Below are positions 44,001-53,700 of a DNA stretch of 64,000 bases, one piece after another. Numbering within the stretch: position 1 is the stretch's first letter; every line of letters starts with the position of its first letter. A program made the position numbers and the translations under genes. This DNA is from Burhinus oedicnemus. Lineage: Eukaryota > Chordata > Aves > Charadriiformes > Burhinidae. The stretch lies in NCBI GenBank assembly GCA_008921705.1, contig VFFE01007869.1:202470-266469 (forward strand). Direction: 5' to 3'. Below the pieces are notes generated by a model. It saw only the letters and a program-made list of their open reading frames with translations, was not told the origin of the DNA and did not search any database.

Positions 44001-44157
44001 TGGCATCACAGCTCGGTGTTGAGGGGGCTGTGTGCGCGCAGGTATGTACGTACATACAGAGAGAGACATCTGTACACATCTGTATTTATGTATGTTTGGC
44101 TGTGGGTGTTATATACACACAAAAACATATTTTAAAGCAGGTACCAAGCGCTATCTA

Positions 44158-44163
44158 AATAAA
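44158..44163 (+). terminator. Distal AATAAA, possible end of long TNIK 3'UTR
   Basis: This hexamer lies about 6.9 kb past the TNIK stop and 0.5 kb before the SLC2A2 start. Upstream sequence (43850-44150) is AT-rich and UTR-like. It is only a candidate, and RNA 3' ends would be needed. Confidence 0.25.
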
Positions 44164-44686
44164 ACACTCTTAGTCATTTTCTAGCTTCTTTGCTACATAT
44201 GCTGGAAAGGTTTCTTCCTGCAAATTCAGCAAGAAGTTTGTAATGTAGCAGATAAACCCAGCACAGGAGCCAAGCAAGGTGTTGAACTTCTCGAAATAGG
44301 CTGTAGCATGTTCCCAAGTCCCTGGCACGTCACATCACGGACAGTTCAACTGAAGGACAGCCTCAAATCAGCCTTGCAGCCGGATTGTTTGGATTTCCCA
44401 GGTCCACTCTATGCCTTTGCCGGTCTCCCGTTGTTTCGTTTGTCCTCCCAAATACGGGGATTGGTAGTGGCTGCTCTGAGCTGAGTGTTGGCCAAATAAT
44501 GCAAGTAAGGCTTGGGTTTCTCATTAACTCCAGAGCTGATATAGTCCCATCTCTCGGCGCACCAGCCAGCCAGTTTTGCTGCCTCCATCCCAGCCCCGCT
44601 GTCCCTCCTTCCCTGCCCAAGCTCCCACCTCGTTCCGCAGCCCGGGACAGTGACCGCTGCCAGGAGGACACAGGAGGAGCTGCAGG
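44164..44686 (+). promoter_or_regulatory. SLC2A2: SLC2A2 promoter / 5'UTR region
   Basis: This is the 520 bases ahead of the ATG. No clear TATA box is seen (only a GATATAG near 44537). CATTAAC at about 44522 resembles an HNF1 half-site, and GATAAACC near 44250 a weak FOXA-like site. HNF1A, FOXA and PDX1 are known regulators of mammalian GLUT2, but these matches are weak. The start site cannot be placed. Confidence 0.35.
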
Positions 44687-44719
44687 ATGGACAAGAAAAG
44701 CAAAATGCGAGCAGAGAAG
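44687..44719 (+). CDS. SLC2A2: SLC2A2 exon 1 coding part (residues 1-11)
   Basis: The exon encodes [11 protein letters not shown], the cytoplasmic N-terminus, phase 0 before GTAACT. The start has A at -3 and G at +4 (AGGATGG), a strong context. A second ATG at codon 7 is in frame but weaker. The first was chosen because it gives the chicken-like N-terminus. Confidence 0.93.
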
Positions 44720-47700
44720 GTAACTATGGCTCGGTGGTATTTTTGCACTAGGATTTCTGCGGGAGCCCAGCACTGAGCAATAGTATTTATTGCTTGCCAA
44801 GACCAAAACCAACCAACAAAAAAAAAAATCCCCTCCCCTAATTAATCGCTCTTTGATGTCTGCATACCGAGCGCAGGGGCAAAGGGGTCGCGGGATTATT
44901 TTTTTATTTTTAAGCGTTCCATCAGCTCATCAGATAATTTTAACTGTGATGGGAGGAAATAAGACTTGAACCAGCACTGCTGAAAAAGACCGTTTCGGTC
45001 ATTTTTTCCTAGCTGTTCTGCTTCAGCGGTGGTGCTGCCCGTGGGCTGGGGATGGGACAGGGCACGTTGCTGCTGCCGCCTGCGCTGCCGTACCCGGCAG
45101 AGCTCCCGCTCGCACTGGGGTGAAGACAAGGCAGGGCAGCAAGGAGAGCCCCGGCACAGACGGCTCTTTTTGGGGCAACGCTGCTCTCTCCTGGGGGCCT
45201 GATCCTGCCCGTCCCCAGGGACTTTGCCTTCTCCTTCAGAGCCAGCCAAAGTGCCTGCGGCTGCTGCAGCAGCAGCCCTGGGCGCTGCTGTGCCGGCCAG
45301 CTGGGCAACAGGGTCCCTTGGGACAGGGACGGGGTGCAACCCCTCAGGTTTGGGCAGGGCTAGGACAGCGGGGTGAGGCTGTTCTCTGCTTCCTCCCCCA
45401 GCACCTCACGGGAACGCTGGTCCTCTCCGTCTTCACTGCGGTGTTGGGCTTCTTCCAGTACGGCTACAGCCTGGGTGTCATTAACGCCCCCCAGAAGGTA
45501 AGCTGAGCCCCCCAAGCCACGCACGGCCAAGGAACAAGGGCTTCAGGGCAGCCAGGGCTGGTTTGTCCCTTGCAGAAGGGACCTTCCCCAGGCGCTGTCT
45601 CCCACAGTACAAAACCCCCGTGATAAGGCAGCGGGGTGAGAAAACGGTGAGGACCCCCCCGCTGCCACCCCCCCCCCCAGCAAAAGGAGTGGGGTGCTGC
45701 ACGTCGTGCTGCCGTCCCCACTGCAACGTGGTCCCTGTGCCCAGACTGAGGGATGGCACCTCTCCGTGTGTGCCGAATCTGGACACCACCACGCTAACCC
45801 CATCCCCAGAGGCAGCATTGGATGAGGGGGGATGCTCCATGCCTGACCTCACGGTCCCTCCCTGCTGGGGGGTCTGGGTGCTGGGGAGCTGTGGGGGACC
45901 CCAAGATTTCACTCCTGCAGAGCCTGTGATGAAAAGCTTTTCCTAGGGCAGGAAAAAAAACCCAGAACAGGGGTTGGAGGTGGTTATAGATTTGAGCTGA
46001 CGGCTTTTTTCCTCTCTGCCCATCACAGGTGATAGAAGCCCACTATGGGCGTGTGCTGGGCATCACCCCCCTGGACAGACACGCCAGCAACACCTCTGGG
46101 GAGGATGGCACTGTCCCTGTCCCTAGCATGGAGCCCTGGGGTGGCACCGAGGGCACATTCGCACCCCCAGCTGACACCAGCGAGGATCTCGCCACCTCCC
46201 CGCACCTCATCCTCACCATGTACTGGTCCCTCTCCGTCTCTGTGTTTGCCGTCGGCGGCATGGTCTCCTCCTTCACCGTGGGGTGGATCGGCGACCGGCT
46301 GGGGAGGTGAGAGGACCTTGTGTGCTGTGACTTGCATGCCACAGCCCAAGCCTTTTTGTTTGATTTTTTTCCCCTAGAACCTTTTCTTGTCCATTGTGTT
46401 ATTTTCCACAATTTAATGGAAAAAAACCCTCAAACCTCCAAAATACTGTTCCAACCATCAGAGAGGTCTGGCTTATTAAAATCCTCAATTATAAGTCAGA
46501 TATTTTATTGCAACTTTTAGCACTTCAGACAAGCAGCTGATGAGCAGCCTTGACTAACTTCCGAATTTCCCCCTTTCTTTCTGTGGCAAAAGGGAGAAGA
46601 GGGCATCTGCACGGTGTTTGCACACAATGTATAATATACTTTTAGCTACTCCGATTGCATGCCTGGCCGATATCTTTTCAGTGCCTACGATCATTGTTTT
46701 TTCCCCTGTAGTGGTGATTAAGTCACTTAATAGCTCTGATTGTATGTGGCGATGGCTGCTTTGGCTGAGAGGTGCCAGAATGAGTTGTGCTGCTGCTGCC
46801 TTGCAGGGTGAAAGCCATGCTGGTGGTGAACGTCCTCTCCATCGCTGGGAACCTCCTCATGGGGCTGGCGAAATTCGGGCCATCTCACATGCTCATCATC
46901 GCCGGGAGAGCAGTCACGGGGCTGTACTGCGGTAAGTCCAGGCAGAGTCATCTGTCCCCTAGCAGGGCGCTGGGAGCTGTGTTGCTCCAGGGCTGCAGTT
47001 AAGAGTTTCTTCTATTTTAAAATCTTTTTTTTTTAGTTCAGAAGGGGTTTCACAGATAGGAGTTTCCCTCTTCGCTCTACGTCTGTCCTTCTCAAACCTG
47101 GATCTTTCCCCAAAGTATTTGAGTTGGTTCTATCATGAAATCGGTTTAGTTTACGTATCCTAGAAAGGAGCGAGTCCCTCCTCTGTACCTCAAGGCTTGG
47201 TCTTGGTGGTGGCTGTCGGAACAGTATGTCATTAGCCGTGCTATTTAACAGGTTCCCTAGACAACAGTACTATCTAGCACATAGTACAGGAGCACTGTAC
47301 ATAGCAAGGATAAGATAGTAGGCAAATAATATGCAATTACATAAGAATTCGCTTAGAAATAATGGCTCATTATCACCGTTACTGGTATGCAAATGCAATA
47401 CTCCACTCTGAAGGTTCAAGGCGAGTTTTAAGAAAGCTCTTTGCTCTGTGATAACTTCTCCCAGTGGACGATCTCTGCTCCATGCTTCTATGTATGTGCT
47501 CGAGTGTAAAGGCTTCTCGGCTCAGGGCTCTGAATCTGGCGATATCCAAGCACCTTTGCGGGGTGCAGGTGGGTCCCAGCCAAGCACAAGGGACTTGGTG
47601 GGATAAGGGATGCCGGCACATGGGATCCATCTTCCTTTCCCGTTTGGGAAGGGGTTTCTGCTGGTTGCTGAGCTGTGGTCTAGAAGAGGTGACGTCCATG

Positions 47701-50700
47701 TGTGCTCGGCGCAGGGCTCTCCTCCGGACTCGTGCCCATGTACGTCAGCGAGGTCGCTCCCACAGCCCTTCGAGGAGCACTGGGGACATTGCACCAGCTT
47801 GCTATCGTCACGGGTATCCTCATCAGCCAGGTAAGAAGGAAAGCACATGAGTCCAGAGAGGGTATTTCAGAGATTAGGGATATCTCAGTGATATGCTGAG
47901 GTATCACTCATCATTCCACCCCAAAACTGAAGGACAGTGGGAAGCAATCTGCTCTAATGGGGTTAAATTCCTACCTTGAGTCAGAGGTGTTCTTAACAAA
48001 GATGACTTCTCATGAAATAAAAAGTACTTCTGCAAACAATTTCTCCCCTCCGCTGCAAAGTTTTTGTACCCATCTCATCAGAGTCAGGCTGGGTCCTGAA
48101 CATGAGATCCCTGGTATTCAGGTAGTCAAAAATGGCTTCATCGAGAAGCAGGGAGCCCAACACCTCCATCAGCATTTCCCACCATGGCAGCTGTCCCAGC
48201 TATGTGACAGGCTGGCACATAAATGTACCGAGAATCAACACATCCAGAAAAACTTAATGTAATCACAAAGTTTATCTAATCTGACTTAGCCAAAGACTAT
48301 GGACAGACCATGGGGGAAAAAACCTCACAGGGTAGCTCCTGCTGGCTTCACTGGCTGTGGGAATACAAAAAATGCTTTGCAAATTGTGGAAGGAAAAAGG
48401 TTGCAAGTACTCATGACCCCTCTGGAGCCCCTTTTTCAATGCCATAATCACAGACTGAAGCAAAGCTCGTTAGCCTATTTGCTGAGCCTCATGCTGCACT
48501 GTGGCCCCGGTGCTGGTTAGCGGCCGGGCAGCTGGGGCATCCCACACTGCGTTGGACCTCCATCCAAGCTCTGCACCTTTGTGGAGGTGCTTAGGATACA
48601 CATGCCCATAAAAACCCATACCCTAAAAACCCAGGATAGCAAGGTCTGAGAAAACATTTCATCAGCATGCCTGTATCTGCTGAGCTGTTTACACAGTGGT
48701 TCTGGCCAGGCACAGGTCTCCTGCCGGTGGCATGTCCCAGTGAGGACTGAGTCACCCCAGGGTGGGGAAAAGGCTTGCAGAGGGTTGTCCCACAGCACCC
48801 ATAAGTCAAAGTCTCACTCATGACATTTTACATCATCTGTTCATTCCCCCCTTGTAAATGTGCATCGTAACGAAAGAAATCAATTTGATAGGACTGAGAA
48901 TTGGTATTTGCTTCTAGTTTTCTTCCAGGTTGTCACTTTGAAATGCCATAGTGGTCAATAGCTTGCTTTTTCTAGGGTGCCAGATAAGCCATTCACACAT
49001 GCCTCAATTATTCCAGGTCCTCGGACTAGACTTTCTCCTGGGCAATGACGAGATGTGGCCCCTGCTCCTCGGTCTGTCCGGTGTGGCTGCCCTCCTGCAG
49101 TTCTTCCTGCTCTTACTGTGCCCCGAGAGCCCCCGATACCTTTACATCAAACTAGGGAAGGTGGAAGAAGCTAAAAAAAGTAAGACACGCATTCTGGGCT
49201 TGTCTGGAGTTGTTTTTATAGTACACATAGTATTAAACACAGAAGGAAAAGCCCGGCTGAGGGCTCACACGTGTAACTGGGTATAGTTGCTCCATCCCAC
49301 ACAGCACATTTGCAGGCGGGATTTTGGACGCTTGCATAGTCACTGACTAAGGCACACTTGCTTATATATCGCTGAGGGTGGTGTGAGCCTTAGCGTGTTA
49401 CTCCTTCCCATCACAGAGAAGGCATATAGCAGATGCCACCCCCCAAAAACCCCATTCAGTTGGAAGCGATTTCAACCAGGCATAAAAATGACATCTTCTG
49501 GGGGACAGCTGAGCTCTCCATCCTTGGTGTTATTTGCAACGACACCGCAAATCCACAGTGCTTACCGCAACCGCTTATACATCTTCCAGCGTGGCTCTCC
49601 TTAGCTGGCCCCAACCATCTCTACCAGGAGTAAGGGCAGTAAATGGTAGGACACAGCTGAAACTGAGGTGAGAAGCTATGAGCTGCTGAATTAGAAACTA
49701 GCTCTGGACCAGAAACTCTTGCGTTATGTTTGCATGGGACTAATTAGCATTACTAAAGGATGAGGCTTGAGTGTGGCGTCTCAGCACTTTCACAATACTA
49801 ATGTGCAGCTGTCCCTTGCCAAGCAGACACACTTTTGGGGCTTGATGTGCCACAGGAGTCCTCAGAGCAAGAGGACGCTACTGTCCATGTGGTTGGCTTA
49901 CCCTGAGCTTTGGCTAGAGAGATTCTTGTCCTTACTCTACTCCTTATCTACCTTTGAAAATAAAATATCAATCTTTTTTTTTTTTCTTAAGGTTTGAAAA
50001 GGCTCAGAGGAAACTGTGACCCAATGAAAGAGATTGCTGAGATGGAAACGGAAAAGCAAGAAGCTGCTAGTGAAAAGAAAGTCTCCATAAGGCAGCTTTT
50101 CACTTCTTCAAAGTACAAGCAGGCTGTCGTCGTGGCACTGATGGTGCAGATATCTCAGCAGTTCTCAGGAATCAATGCGGTGAGTCTCCCAAAACACTTG
50201 CCTTTAAAGAAATCCATGCTGAGCATGAAAAGGCAATGCTGGCTCCATCCAAGCCACGTAGGGGTGAAGAGAAGGCTTTCCCATGACTGCAGTAGGCTCC
50301 TCAGCCACCACCACCAGTGCTGAAGGTGGACGTCACCACTGAGCCGGGCTGCAGGAAGGCAGGAGGGGACAAGGGTGTGAGGGAGTTCAGCATGAAAACA
50401 GCTGGCACAGCAAGTCCGCACTGAGCTCTCCCATGACCCTCCTCATACCTGAGTTCGTCAGCAGTTTGCTCTCTTTAATGACTACCTCCTCACCCCAGGA
50501 AGAACATCACCACCATCTTTTAGCTATTTTTAGCTAAACAGTTTTTGCAGCATCTCCCGGGATACCAGAAATTACCGTTTTACACCTAGAAGCATGGAGC
50601 CTCCTTTCCAAAATTGGCTAAGACGCAAATTTTTGGAAGTCTGGTGGCAACTTTACAAAGCTTGAGGTCTCTGTCCCACTGGCTTTCAAAACACTAAGAG

Positions 50701-53700
50701 CATTTCCACATCGCAACGCGGAGCAGCACGCAGGGATGCTCAGCCTCACAGGGCTGAGCCGGGGATGAGCACCCCATGGAGCCCAGCTGCCCCAGCTCGA
50801 TGCTGTGCCCAGCCCCATCCACCAGCCGTGGGGTCAGCCACCCGTTTACCTCCTGCCCTGAACTTCCACAAGATAGGAATTGCCTTATTCTTTGAGACAG
50901 GGGAGAAAAGTGAGTCATTCCAACGTAACAAGAACATTTTAAAATTCACTTGGAAGTCAGTCATATTAAGGTGTTTGTCTCCAGCGCTCGGTGCCGGTGA
51001 TCTGGCTTTCAAGATTAAACATGGGACTACATGGAAAAAACCAGTTTAAAATGTGCAAATGCAATAGCTCGGGAGAGGAATTTCAAAAGGATTTTTAACT
51101 CCCTCAGGCTCCTTTGAAAGTTTCAGCTTTAATTACTACAACAAGCCATTAAAACTTTGGAAAACTAATCATAATTAAATTACTTCACATCTCAGCCACG
51201 CAAGTGCAACTCTTCCCTCAGGAGAACAAAAAGTTCCACCAGCCCTGTTACCTAATTCTTCATCCTAATGTATTTTGATAGATCTTTTACTACTCTACAA
51301 ACATTTTCGAGAGAGCTGGAGTTGACCAACCAGTTTACGCAACCATTGGCGTTGGAGTGGTGAACACAGTCTTCACTGTTATCTCCGTAAGTAAATGTTT
51401 CTGTCCCTTAGACTACAAAAACACCTAAGCTACGGTGGGGTTTGGACACATGATTTTATCCTGGAGCTGGGGCTGGGATTTGCAGTTCTGCAGGGCTGAC
51501 CCTGCGCACCTTACGGGAAAAATCATTCCCTGGGCAAGTCTCATTTGAAAAATCAAGCCTTGAAATACAGCCCATTGCTATCAACGAGCACTCCTAAATG
51601 CCTCATGAGTGAAAACGGCACCGCCGTGCTCAGGGAAGTTCTGGTAGCTCAGCATTTCCCCCCAAAATAAAAGTTGCCTTTGAGACTGAAATTCTGCGGG
51701 TCCTATCCCGCCCAGGAGGCAGGGGATCGGGGTTGCGATGGGGAAGCCAGCAGCTCACAATCTCCCTCTTACCTGTTATCTTTCAAATTGGTTTCTGTAT
51801 GTACATAGCACCTGCAGGAGTGATATCCAAAGGCTATTCCACAGTAATAAATTAATCTAGCACCTATCCTCGTCGTATCTATGCAGTGCTCCGCAGCAAT
51901 AAAAGGATGGTTCCGTTTTCACAGCCTTTCCCTTCGTTTGTCTCTCTCCTGAAAGTATTAACACAATTCCTATCAGCAGGCAATTATTTTTGTAATGTGG
52001 CCATTAATATAAGATCCGGAAATGCCAAGCCCATTTCTTTCATGTCTCTAGAGAGACTTAGGGAGTAAAGGACTTCTACCCACCATGAAGCAGGACTAGC
52101 CGCAAGGTAGAAATACACAGCTCTAAGAGATCTTAGTCCAGCAGGCATGAGATAGGAGGTCTTGGGGTGAACCTGCTTTAGAGGAAGGCCATCACAGGTC
52201 CCGTACAGAGGAGAAAACTTGATGTTTATTGTGAAACAAGGCATGGAGGTATCCAGCTGGAAGAGATCTTTCTCCAGCTTGAAGGGTCTCCTGTAGTTCA
52301 ATCTCCACCCCCGGGCTGTGGTACTTGCAGCCTGGCACATTTGATCTTTGATTCTTTTGGCCATAAGCACTTAAAAATTACCTGCATCTGTCAATAAATA
52401 ACAGACCCTTATCAAAAGGCAGAAGCACCATCGGCTGGGTGGACCTTGGTAAGGGGAGAAGGGAGCACAGAAGCTCGCCCTCTGCAGCTTCATGAGTTAG
52501 CAGGATGAACTGCCTCCAGGAAAACAGATGGTCTCTTGGAAGCACAAATCACTTGCTGTAACGGCAGGAAAGGTTGAGCTGTTGGCCAAAGGTGTCCTTT
52601 CGAGCAGAGGGGAAGGAGCAGGCAGCCTCAGAGACTAGTGCATGGTATCTTAGGGCAGGCCAGATGCACTGTCCTCTGGAGTTACCTACACCTCCCCACT
52701 GGGTGAAGCGATTGGTACAGACTCAGATGTCAAAAGTTGGGTGAGATGGCTGGCGTCCACCAAGAGGAGCTGAGAAGGAGGAAGCTAAGCCTTGTGGCTA
52801 CCAGGGAAGCAAAAGGAGTCTGGGAGCAACTGGAGGAAAAATCCTGACTCCAGCTGCTACACAACTATCCCTGCCCTAGGACAGGCAAGGTGCAATGGCC
52901 CATGATGTGACTTGATACATGCTACATTTTGAAGGCTGCTTCCAAATGAATGCAGACTTGGTAAGTTTATTCTTCCTGAAAAAAAAAAAAAAAAAGAGAG
53001 AGAGAAAAGTCCATAGTCAGCAATACATGTGTAGGAGTGGTGGGAAGTCCTGAGAGCTTGGAAATGTATGAACTCTGAGTATACGTGGGTTTGCCTTGCC
53101 CTTGAAAGGGCAACCGCTTGGTCTGGCTCCCTAACAGCCACCGGCAGTTTCTGACACTTGGAAACCAGCACATAAATCTCTACCCCAAGAGCTAAAAAAG
53201 CAGGACTGCAGTGTGGTAGCAGTAACAGGCTGCTCATTGCTAATGGACCTGATTGAACCTCCTGAGAGCAGCAGTGCTGGAGACTGAGCTGCTGCACTTG
53301 TTTCTACAGGTCTTTCTGGTGGAGAAGACAGGCAGGCGGTCCCTGTTCCTGGCTGGTTTGATGGGCATGTTAGTAAGTGCCGTGGCCATGACAGTTGGAC
53401 TTGTGCTCCTGGTAAGGATTTCTCTCCATTTTTTTCTCCATGGTTTGCAAACAAGAGAAGACAAGTCACCCTTTGGGATGAAAATACAAAACATTCACTT
53501 TAAAGAAGTTCAGAAAACATTTGTTCTTAGAAGGGACAGTTCAAAGTGGCCATAGCTGGAGCCATCTCTGGTTACAGCAGTGCCTGAGGATGTTGTGCTC
53601 TTTGGCCCCTGAGATCCCCCAATGCTGCTAGAAAGGACATGTGTCCCCTGTCCCCTCCCTGAGCCTGCTGACAGCCTCAGCTCCTTACACAGAAGCTGCG

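Larger units (their letters stand above)
37721..44157 (+). other. TNIK distal 3'UTR / intergenic region before SLC2A2
   Basis: No protein-coding gene is supported. Contents: the CpG-dense block at 37985-38280, a TG repeat near 38428-38443, a second CpG-rich patch with a 31-bp tandem repeat (about 38805-38970), T-rich tracts (38615-38655), a (TTGG)5 repeat (41051-41070), AT-rich unique sequence at 41200-41460, GC-rich unique sequence at 42300-42960, and a 16-bp palindrome at 44042-44057. A 233-codon ORF at 40498-41199 has no recognisable domain and ends in low-complexity translation. Confidence 0.65.
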
